This document shows, piece after piece, positions 23,888 to 32,747 of a stretch of DNA of 64,000 nt (within the stretch, counting starts at the first letter, position 1; each line of letters opens with the position of its first letter). The notes under the pieces are model-generated. The model saw only the letters and a list, made by a program, of their open reading frames with translations, was not told where the DNA came from and made no database searches. Position numbers and translations under genes: made by a program. The stretch is taken from NCBI GenBank assembly GCA_015179125.1, contig WHVA01000152.1, forward strand, positions 62,001-126,000, given 5' to 3'. This stretch comes from Gautieria morchelliformis (taxonomy: Eukaryota; Basidiomycota; Agaricomycetes; Gomphales; Gomphaceae).

Positions 23888-24178
23888 TTGGGAGACAATG
23901 AGTGACGGTTGAGAGGGTTATTGCTAGCTATCTTAAGGTAGCTTGCATGTATCGTAGAAAACAAAACAAAACAAAAGAAGCAAAGAAAATTGTTTAGTAG
24001 TTTAATTTCTATATTGGACATCAGCGGTATGTACTGCAGAGCGGCATGCTGGGGACCGAGTTGGAGATCGAGTTCACGGACGAGTGCGTGAACGAGTTTG
24101 CTGCGAAAGAAGGGTCGAGGCTGCTTTCGCAAAGTTGTGGAATTCACGAACTCTGCAAGTTCATGTCGGAGTGCGGGA

Positions 24179-24226
24179 CCGATTTCAGGACCGAATTCAT
24201 GTCGAATTCACCTTCGTGAAACACCC
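24179..24226 (-). repeat. Right terminal inverted repeat
   Basis: Ends ...ccttcgtgaaacaccc and is the complement of the left end at 12579-12626. A subterminal tract of cgtgaa and gaattc motifs extends inward to about 24050, matching the style of the left end. Confidence 0.85.
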
Positions 24227-24262
24227 TAATGTTGGAATTGGAGGATTACTTGAGGTGGACAG

Positions 24263-24455
24263 TTATTGCATACGGACACTGAAGTATACTGACCCACAAT
24301 AAAAAAATTAGGCGTACCTGAATCATGGAGACAGCAATGTAGTGATCAAGCGAGCTCTCGCTTGATCACTACATCGCTGTCTCCGTGATTCAGGTACGCC
24401 TAATCTTTTATTGCAGGTCAGTGTCAGTGTACCTCAGTGTCCGCTTATGCAATAA
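24263..24455. repeat. 193-bp foldback repeat with near-perfect centre
   Basis: The central arms 24307-24354 and 24357-24404 (48 bp each, 2-nt spacer ct) match at 46 of 48 positions. The pairing continues more loosely out to ttattgcata at 24263 and tatgcaataa at 24455, so almost the whole 193 bp can fold on itself. No target duplication was recognised. It lies just outside the right end of the Harbinger-like element. Confidence 0.85.
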
Positions 24456-24459
24456 GGCT

Positions 24460-24600
24460 ACAGGGCATGGCCTGGCTTGGCCTGAAAGCCCTGGCTTTGG
24501 CCTGGAAAATCCTGAGCCAGGCCGTTGGCACTTGGCCTGGCCCGGCTCCAGCTTGGCCTTGGCCTGGGCCATGGCCTGTTGGTGGGGGAATGGATTGTAG
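24460..24600. repeat. GC-rich ggcctgg minisatellite
   Basis: About fifteen variants of ggcctgg / cttggcctgg in 140 bp surrounded by AT-rich DNA. The same motif family makes the array at 25955-26160. The Trp/Pro/Ala-rich frames it creates are composition artefacts. Confidence 0.75.
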
Positions 24601-25266
24601 ACACAGATATCATTTTTTTGTATGTAGCACAAAGAGATTAAAATTCTTCCTCATTGTTGTTATTTGAGGGGGAAAGGACAGTTTCAATCAGGACAATCTC
24701 ATTTCTCATTCTTCTTATCACTCACCTTATTTTCCCATCATTCCAAGTTGAGTCGAGGCGCATACATGCATACCATGAGTCAAACATCGAGTCGAGGCGC
24801 AGACATGCATGCCACTGAGTTAAGACTTCATTTTCATGCCTATTATCGAGTCGAGTCGTCATTCCACTGGTCTGACATCATTTACTTCATCATCTCCATC
24901 ATTTATGAAGAGATTAGCCACATAGGAGCTATTGCATCACTATTAACATCATTATTCTCCTATCCCCTAAATAGCATCATATTTCACATGATTATTTCCT
25001 CCTATCCTACACTGCTTAAATACTTGGACTCTACACTAGAATAAAACAGCGACTTAACAATCTTTTTCCATAAAGCTTTGAGTTATAAGCATCTTTGGAT
25101 CATTATTGTTTCCTCCTCAACTCTTACTCTAAGAACACTGCTTAATTCTAGAACTCTAGAACACTGCTTTTACTCTTCACCAGAACACTGTTTAAAGATC
25201 TCTATCACACTATTGTTCACTTGACTTCAACCCCTTAATCTGATTTATATTAATTGTCGATGACAG

Positions 25267-25852
25267 GCTCGCACCGAAATCGCCCCAAAGTTTGCTGCTG
25301 GCTTCCCAGTCACGATCACGGATGTGTGGAGCAAGGCAATCTCGCGACATTTCGTGAATGGGACGACGCTGCAGGATATTCTCGCTGAGGGCGTGCACGG
25401 CGCAGGGATCTTGTTCTCGGACATCGCGAAAGTGTACGTCCCATGTCCCTGCATCTGATCTGTTTGTCCGAGTCCGAGTACGCTGGGCCTGATTTTGGAT
25501 TTTGTTTAGTCCATCTTTCGTCGCGCACGAACAGCAATTCCCCATCCTGATTGCCGACTCCATCCTGCCCACACCTGACCCGTCCGAGACCGTGCCCGGC
25601 GAAACGGTCCCCCTGATGAGTGAGTTATGGGAGTTCAATGTCTGTATGTCCAGCTTATGTTATTCGTTCGTTTCCATTCCGGCGTGGCACGCTGACTCGG
25701 AGACCACCAATGACCCATGAAAAGTCGAGAGCGGATCATTTGACCCTATGCTCGTGTCGTTTATCCCCACCTCCCTCCTGGGGTCGGTTAATGTGAGCAA
25801 ATGCATTGCCGGATTTGATCAGGCAGGCTATATCGCCGGCATTTCAGTCTAA
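25267..25852 (+). pseudogene. C-terminal fragment of a lysophospholipase (phospholipase B)
   Basis: Three exon-like blocks (25267-25433, 25510-25620, about 25727-25852) read as the end of a fungal lysophospholipase. They contain VTITDVWSKAISRHFVNGTT, AHEQQFPILIADSI and GSFDPMLVSFIPTSLLGSVN, then the family signature CIAGFDQAGYIAGIS. The first intron (gtacgtcc...tttag) is retained and splices in frame. The N-terminal two thirds with the catalytic serine are absent, and the block between exons 2 and 3 is broken. It lies between two GC-rich minisatellites, so it may have been carried there by an element. Not functional. Confidence 0.75.
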
Positions 25853-25954
25853 GACCACTGTAACTACACTACATATAATGAAAAACGTTTTACGTACGTG
25901 CCAGTATCAGAGCACACATGTCCTTTTTGGCGACCGAAGATCCTGGATTTAAGC

Positions 25955-26160
25955 GCCCGCAGGCCCTGGCTTCCTGGCTCGGCTCTGGCCTGTCAAAACA
26001 TGAGCCAGGCCCTGGAGCCGGATGTGCCAACGGCTTGGGCCTGGTTTGGCTCGGCCTATCGACGACTCGGCCTGGCTCGGCCTATCGGCGACTCGGCCTG
26101 GCTCGGCCTATCGGCGACTCGGCCTGGCCCGGCAGACGGCCTGGGCCGAGCCATGCCCAT
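25955..26160. repeat. GC-rich array with three 26-bp tandem units
   Basis: Units 26048-26073, 26074-26099 and 26100-26125 (ggctcggcctatcggcgact...) differ by one base. The sequence around them is further ggcctgg repeats. The composition is the same as in the 24460-24600 array 1.5 kb to the left. Confidence 0.85.
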
Positions 26161-26320
26161 CACTACTTGTAAATAACCCATGTATCTACATGTACATTAG
26201 TTATTACATAATCCCAGTGGGCCCCTTAGGGACCCACTGTATAGTTTATGCGTGGGAACCGGCCAGCGGTCCCCATCGCATCTTACCCTTACACTGTCAC
26301 TACGTAGCATCAGAATACCA

Positions 26321-26381
26321 CACATTGGTCAAGTTCTGTCATGCTCTTGTGACCTGAGGCTTAAGATAGATATCTTTACAC
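26321..26381 (+). repeat. 61-bp direct repeat, left copy
   Basis: Begins cacattggtcaagttctgtc and ends tatctttacac. It matches 34356-34416 at 60 of 61 positions. The two copies are the outer limits of the permuted Gypsy element. Confidence 0.92.
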
Positions 26382-26518
26382 CTTTTTGAACTATCCTGCG
26401 GTTGATCGCCACGCGACCAACCGATAGTGGATTCGAAGCAATCTTGAAAAAGATCGCTGCGTCGACGACTAACAATCGTTGAGACCCTCCAGTAGACCCT
26501 CTACTGTTGGCTGTGAGC

Positions 26519-27304
26519 ATGATGATACCACGCAGTCGAAGATGGACACGAGCGACGAGCTCGAGGTCCACGCCCCAGGCGCAGCCCAGCGACACGACGG
26601 CTGACGCTATCCTGGACCAAGAGACCAGGACGATAGAAGACGGAGAGATCGTAGATCTCACTGCCCTCGTCCCCTCAGTAGAGGACGAGGAAAATCCCGA
26701 CCACGTCTCGTCGAGCGTGGCCGAAGAAGAGACGACGCCGGGCAACGAGCCGGCGCCGCCCCCCCATCTCTCTCTGCCCAAAGACAAAGGAAAGGGCAGA
26801 GAAGTATCGCCATCGTCGGACGGTAGAGCAACAACATCGAGACGGGCACAAAGCCACGACTCAAACCAACGCTCACGAAGTAGAGTGACGATGATCATCC
26901 CTGAAGGAGGACGACGGCAAAAGAGACGGGCCCCAGACGATGGTCAGGACTCAGAATACTCAAGCTCTAGTCGCAAGAGCTCGAGGGCTCACGCCATCGA
27001 CCACGAGACGGCAGAGGCCCTGAACAAACAGGTGCAGGCTGCGCTGCACCGAAGTACACTGATGCGCCACAAGCACGATCAGCTGGCATCGCAGCTTGAC
27101 AACGCCACCGCCGCCCTAATGGCAATCGGTAAGGAACTCCACCAGGCGGAGGAGGTCAGGCTGCAAGATGCAGCCACACTGGAGGACGTCCAGAAAGCAC
27201 TCCGCCCACGTGGGGAACACGACGCAACTCGTCCGAGCTCGCGACAGTCCGCAGCTAACGATCGGCACCTTCAGGAGCCAGGTGATACAGATGGGGGATT
27301 GTAA
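26519..27304 (+). pseudogene. Gypsy-1 second gag-like frame, cut by an internal deletion
   Basis: A 261-residue open frame from ATG 26519. It is rich in Ser, Glu, Arg and Asp, with a basic middle (RRQKRRAPDD) and a helical end (AIGKELHQAEEVRLQDAATL) like a coiled coil. No zinc knuckle is present. At about 27200-27270 the sequence passes directly into reverse-transcriptase sequence in another frame. Its original C-terminus, the protease and the first half of the polymerase are therefore missing, most simply by an internal deletion. Function is inferred from position only. Confidence 0.55.
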
Positions 27305-29336
27305 CGTCCCATCAACATTCCAACCGCTGATGACAGCCATTTTCCGTGACTGTATAGGTCGCTTCGTCCATGTATACATGGACGACATCTTCATATTCTC
27401 GCTCTCAATACAAGAGCATGAAGAGCACCTCTACATCGTCTTTGAAAGACTGAGGAAGAACCACCTCTTTCTGAGCAAGAAAAAGGTGGACCTCTACTCC
27501 ATCTGAATGGAGTGCCTCGGCCATATGATCAATGGCTGAGGGGTACATGCCAACGAGGATAAGATGCAACGCATCCGCGAGTGGCGCAGGCCACGGACGT
27601 TCAACGACGTCCAGCGTTTCCTCGGGCTCGTACAGTATCTGGCACACTACATGCCGGATGTTAGCGCATATACCACCCCGCTATCGGGCTGTGCGCGTAA
27701 TAACCGTCCATTCGAATGGACACCACTGCTCGACAAATGCTGGCAAAGCATTAAGGCCCCGATCCTGCGTCCAGTAGACGCAAGGTGCCCAGAGCCGATC
27801 TGGGTGATCACCGACGGATCAAAAGCCGGCGTCGGTGCGGTCTACGGCCAAGGTCCTGACTGGAAAACTTGTCGACCAGCCGGCTTCTTGTCAAAGAAGT
27901 TCAGCGTGGCTCAGCAACACTACCGGACTCACGAGCACGAGACTATCGTGGTGCTTGAGGCTCTCATGAAATGGGAGGACAAACTGCTGGGGCAAAGGTT
28001 CACCCTCGTCACAGACCACAAGGGAATCGAGTACTTCGAGACCCAAAAGAGCCTATCTGACCGACAGGTCAGATGGTGGGAGTTTCTATCCCGGTTCAAT
28101 TTCAACACCATTCATGTAGACGGTGTAGAGAACAAGGTAGCGGACTGCCTGTCGCGCTACTACGGGAGCGACACGAGTGATGACAATCACCCGGACCACG
28201 CCTTCGTGAACGTGGATGCGCGTTTAGATCCGGACGGTGAGTTATTGCCCACTGACCGGTATGTCAAGCTGCGAACAGCGGCGACAAGACGCTCTAAACG
28301 CCTCGCTGAGAAGACAGAGGCGAGAGTAATGGAAGCCGCCGCATTAAACGAGGGCTCACCAGAGCCCACGAACGTCGCCGCGTCCCATGACGACGACGAT
28401 GATGTCAGAGCCATCGCCGCAGGAAATGACGGCGCACCCCTGCGCCGGACCGTCGAGCAAGGCGTAGACCTGTCCAAGGTCTTACGAGACGTGTACCACA
28501 GGGACACCATGTTCACAAAGATCATGGCACACCCGGACACGCACCCGAGATTCGGGATCCGGGACGGGCTGATCTGGACTAAGAATCAGCTCAAGAGAGA
28601 CGTCATTGCCGTCCCCCGCTCTGTTCTTCAAGGGGGAAGGAAGCTGATCGAAATTATCATCGATCGGGCACATCAGATAGTCGGCCACTACGGCCATCTG
28701 AAGACTTTGAACTACGTTCGAAGAGCATATTGGTGGCCGGGCATGAACCCAGACATAGAAGCATTCTGCACATCATGCGCGAGGTGCCAGATGACGAAAA
28801 CTGGGCCACAACGGCCCAAAGGCCTACTACACAGCCTACCCATCCCGGATAGGCCGTGGCAGTCGATTGGCATCGACTTCATGGGGCCCCGGCCCAAATC
28901 CAACACTGTGACTACCTGATGGTAGTCATCGACCGACTAACGTCGCTCGTACACCTCGTGCCAACCACGACGAGCATGTCAGCCAAGGGATTAGCCTGGC
29001 TGTTTCTGAAAGAGGTCATCCAACTGCACGGAGTTCCCGACTCCATCGTCTCGGACAGAGACTCAAAGTTCACGTCTATCTTCTGGCGTGAACTCCAGCG
29101 ACTCATGGGGACTAAGCTCCTCATGTCAACTGCCTTCCACCCACAAACGGATGGAGCCACCGAGCGGGCACACCGCTTGATCGGCCAGATATTGCGCGCG
29201 GTCATCAGAGACGATCAGAAGGATTGGGCAGTGAAATGCCCAATGGTTGAGGTCGCCCTCAACAGCAACATCAGCGCGACCACAGGATTCGCACCTTTCG
29301 AGCTGAACCACGGCTATATGCCGCGGATAGACCTCC
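27250..29336 (+). pseudogene. Gypsy-1 reverse transcriptase, RNase H and integrase
   Basis: The reverse transcriptase starts inside the palm (FRSQVIQMGDCNVPSTFQ) and has catalytic VHVYMDDIFIF. RNase H is present (VITDGSKAGVGA, LVTDHKGIEYF). The integrase has the zinc motif HYGHLKTL...CTSCARCQMTK and core residues in GIDFMGP, IVSDRDSKF and TDGATERAHR. The fingers domain and protease are lost. TGA codons at 27504-27506 and 27537-27539 stand where relatives carry Arg. A frameshift near 28890 separates the two halves of the integrase core. The reading stops at the solo LTR inserted at 29337. Confidence 0.88.
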
Positions 29337-30740
29337 TGTTAGGGATCGTCCACAAAGTAGCTACCTATTTATGAACATTTACTAGGTAGTTAATTAGTTC
29401 CAAATGTCCTCAAGGAAGGTTGTATTAATATTTCTATGCTACACTCACATTGGGTCCACAAGATACAACAACTCTTGATAGTTTAGCTAAGAATCCCCAC
29501 GGTCACATGACTATCACATGACCTCAAAAACAGCTCAAAGTCACCTGATCATCCACAGTCACCTGACAATCACCTGACCTCATAGTCACCTGATTATCTA
29601 CGGTCACCTGACAATCACATGACCTCAATCCAGCATGAAGTCACATGATAATCACATGAGCGTGGGAGTTTCTTAGATACTTCTTAGCTTTACTGTCACA
29701 GAGCTGTGACTTTAACCCAATATAGCAATAGAACCTTCCACAGCCTTCCAATAGTTTCCAAACCTTTCCTGAAGCTTCTCTAAGCTTCCACAAGGTTCTT
29801 CACAGTAGTAGAAGCCTCTATAAGGTTCCTGGCAGTAGTTACATAAGCTAGATGGATGCAGTATAAATAGCCTGCAGTTTTAGCAGTGAAGCAATCAATC
29901 ATCTTTCACCCAAACCACTCATACCTTGAGTAACTGAAGTGTGACTTCAACACAGCCTTGTACCGAAGTACTGGCTCACTGACTTGGCTACAGTCTAAGA
30001 TTGCAGCAACTCTGATTGGCTCTGAGAAGTACAAGAGTGCTCTATTTTAATTGCAGCAGGCTCTGAATAATCGCGCTGCGAACAGCAACATTACTAAGAG
30101 TAACTGATTAGTAATCCTGTACCATTAGACGCCACTCTGAGCAGTGATCTAATAGACTTGGTTATTAGTTATTCAATTCACACAATAGATTATTAACTTA
30201 ACTCTGAGTTAAGTGGGTTAATAGCCTTTTGAGTAATTGATCTTTCTTGATCAATCAACGCACTGCAGATATTAACCTAACTCAGGGTAAGTGAGTTAAT
30301 ATCCTACGTTTGTTGAGTTGGAAAACCAGAAAAGCCACAAGAATAGTGACATACTTGAACTGAGGAAGAGTTCAAGCGCAGAACTATCTTTTCACGTCTT
30401 GGGGATTATTGTTGTCTTTAATTCACTCGACCCGCGGTCCTAAGACTCTAGGTAGCTTTCCCCCTTAAAGTATCTGGACCCTTGGACGCCTAATATCTTT
30501 CTTTGACCTCACAAAGTATTGCACAATCTAAGAACTACACGTGTTCAGTTAAATCTCTATTGCTACACTTCCTGTACCAATACTGATTCTGATTGTTCAC
30601 CGGAGTATAATTTCTTAATTGGGTTCTCCGTTAAAATAGTTTCGAAGCTTGCGTGTGCTTGTAAAGTCAAATCTCTGATTGAACTTTCGAATTGTGTTTA
30701 ACACCACAGTTTTACATTTGGTTCAACGGGTTCCAAAACA
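29337..30740 (+). mobile_element. 1.4-kb solo LTR in the Gypsy-1 integrase region
   Basis: Starts tgttagggat and ends ttccaaaaca, flanked by 5-bp copies cctcc (29332-29336 and 30741-30745). Excision rejoins GYMPRIDLPISTDTPFKG in frame. It contains a TATA box, a field of cacctga/cacatga motifs (about 29500-29665) and two imperfect 33-bp palindromes near 30190 and 30275. No coding capacity is recognised. It could also be a non-autonomous LTR element, but no internal primer site is obvious. Confidence 0.8.
29862..29869 (+). promoter_or_regulatory. TATA box of the 1.4-kb LTR
   Basis: tataaata, the only canonical TATA in this LTR, about 525 bp from its start and well before the likely R region. 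Its position and orientation fit an LTR promoter reading rightward. Confidence 0.5.
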
Positions 30741-30745
30741 CCTCC

Positions 30746-31362
30746 CCATATCCACGGACACCCCGTTCAAGGGGGTGGCCCGATTCGCACATCAGGCAAA
30801 ATGGAACCTGATGGTGGCACACAATGCAATCATAGAGCATCGAGTGACGCAAACGTTTCACGCAAATAAGAAACGTATGGTGAGCGACAGGTACGCGGCC
30901 AACGACCGCGTCTACCTTTCGACACAAAACCTGACTCTCCCGAAAGGAAGAGCCAGAAAGCTAGTCCTGCGGTACATCGGACCATACCACGTCGTCGAGG
31001 CTCACAACGATGCCTCGACGGTGACCCTCGATCTGCCCGACGAACTGAAAAGCCGTCGCATTTCACCGGTCTTCCATTCCAGCCTCATATGGCGATACGA
31101 GGCTAACAACGACGAATTGTTCCCTCGTCGTGAGGCCAAGTCATTTTATGACTTCGGAGCAAATGACGACGAGGAGTGGGTCGTCGACGAGATTATCGCA
31201 CATCGATGGATAAACTCGACGGACCTGGAATTCCAGGTCTGTTGGACCCTAGGCGACGTGATGTGGGAACCCATGTCGTCCTGCAAGGACCTTGAAGCCC
31301 TGGATAGCTATCTAGGACTTCGGGGGGTGGGCAAGCCACGCGACCTCCCCAGACGCCGCTAG
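30746..31362 (+). pseudogene. Gypsy-1 integrase C-terminus with chromodomain
   Basis: Continues the integrase after the solo LTR. It contains GVARFAHQAKWNLMV and the GPY/F-type block LRYIGPYHVVEAHNDAS. The ending has chromodomain character (EEWVVDEIIAHRWINSTDLE, then VCWTLGDVMWEP). A chromodomain in this place marks the chromovirus branch of Ty3/Gypsy, where it guides integration to chromatin. This segment has no stop until 31360-31362. Confidence 0.82.
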
Positions 31363-31483
31363 ACGCGTCTGTCACGTGCAGGCCATGTGACGCGCCGGCC
31401 ACGGGGCGGTTAAATTTTCACCTCGGATCTTTCCGAGGGCGCATCACTTCTTGGAAGCAACCACCACCATCATCTACCCACGA

Positions 31484-32510
31484 AGATGATGCCCCCCAAA
31501 TATGGGATGGACGTTGACCCGTCAACATCCACAACGCGAACAACGGCCCGAGACAAGGGGCCGCAGACATTCTCCATGCTCCGATAGACCAGGAGCACTG
31601 GATGATCGTGGGATGGGAGGACGCCCTCGCCATCGTCCACCCAGACGATTGCGCAACATGCGTGGACTACGCCGTGCACCTTAGGGCCGCGACCAGCACC
31701 CACAAGGTCAAGTTGCGGGACGAAGACATCGGCGACGCCGTCGATGCAGCTTGGGGATGGCTCCCAAGGGGCATCGCGCGTGACGCGTGAGAAGAGCCCC
31801 TCCAGGATGTCTATGACCTCAAAAAAGAGGTCAAGGAGCTAGAACGCGCGGTCGAGGACCGCGACGACGCGCTCGTAACCGAGCGCGCCAGGATCAAGGA
31901 ACTGGAGCAGCAGCTGAGTGCAGCCCAGCTCCAGGTTACCCTGGTCCATGCTGCCTCAAAAAGGCCGCGACATGACCCGGCCACAGACCCAGTGGCCGGG
32001 CCATCTTCACCTCGCGCGACGGCACCGTTGCCGGCGCGCGCAACATCGGGGCTCGCGTCCCGATTGTCGGCGCCGACTCGGACCACGACAACAACGGAAG
32101 GGCAGAGCGCACCTTCCGACTCTGCGTACGGCATCCCAGATGGATGGGAGTCCGACTCGTCCGTCTGGAAGACGTACGACCCCGAATGGGCACAGCAGCT
32201 GGCAGAGCAGCCAAAGAAAAAGCGCAAGAAATTGCATGGCTCCCTCCACACCGTCAATGGGCTAGCCATTGTGAAGGAAAGCGCAATCAGCGCTTACCTA
32301 GCGGCGTCATCGTCGCACACCATCAACGACCCCGCCCTTCAACGGCGGGTAGCACAGGTCGAGGCCCGGTACATCGGGCCTGGCGTGGCCCTACCTCCGC
32401 TGGCGGGGACAGTTGAGTCGGTTCATCCTCCTTATCCGGGGGAGGGAAGGCTCTGTTATGAAGTGAGGATCGTCCGGCATTTTTCCCGGTATTTCTACTA
32501 TTTTTCCTAG
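31484..32510 (+). pseudogene. Gypsy-1 accessory frame between polymerase and LTR
   Basis: After the polymerase stop a further coding stretch begins MMPPKYGMDVDPS. It shifts frame near 31570, passes a TGA at 31788-31790 (Arg expected) and continues to about 32450. A strong coiled coil lies at about 31800-31920 (DLKKEVKELERAVEDRDD). A Ser/Pro/Thr-rich stretch and a Lys-rich end (EQPKKKRKKLHG), like a nuclear signal, follow. No known domain is recognised. Its place just before the purine tract means it is inside the element. A counterpart in position, though not in sequence, exists in Gypsy-2 at 52772. Confidence 0.55.
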
Positions 32511-32722
32511 CCTTGTAGGTAGTATTATTCTGCTTGTTATGCTTGCGTCACCTGTCACCATTGCTAACACCGGCGATTGCCATTCCGGTGTTCCATGACG
32601 TTCTACCGGTTTCTACCCCTATGACCGTCATATACAAGTAGTAGATCATTAGTTACAAACAATCTAATGGTTTTAGCCCTTCACTCCCATGAGGAGTCCG
32701 GTTGTTGAGCTCTGAGTTAACA
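32454..32722 (+). repeat. Single internal LTR of Gypsy-1
   Basis: Starts tgttatgaag and ends gagttaaca, matching the TGTTA...TAACA rule. A polypurine tract (gggggagggaagg, 32438-32450) lies immediately to its left, as expected before a 3' LTR. No second copy is seen in the window, so the right border is less certain than the left. Confidence 0.55.
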
Positions 32723-32747
32723 GTGTCCTCATTGCTAGTGTTTTGGT

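Larger units (their letters stand above)
12579..24226 (+). mobile_element. PIF/Harbinger-like DNA transposon, interrupted by a LINE and an LTR-like insert
   Basis: The outer ends are inverted repeats: GGGCGTTTCACGAAGG... at 12579 and its complement ending at 24226. They match over about 45 bp with few differences and share the internal block GAATTCGACRTGAATTCGGT. The two bases outside each end are TA (12577-12578 and 24227-24228). A 3-bp TWA duplication normal for Harbinger is not clearly present, so an ISL2EU-like relative is possible. The element carries two convergent gen es: a DDE transposase (plus) and a Myb/SANT-like DNA-binding protein (minus). Both are defective. Removing the LINE (13874-21458 plus one target copy) and the 21507-21932 insert leaves about 3.6 kb, a normal size for this superfamily. 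Confidence 0.8.

Noticed and set aside
24437-24667. Trp/Pro/Ala-rich frame
   Set aside because: Composition artefact of the ggcctgg minisatellite.
26048-26125. CRISPR-like array
   Set aside because: The 26-bp units are directly adjacent with no spacers, and the genome is eukaryotic; it is a minisatellite.
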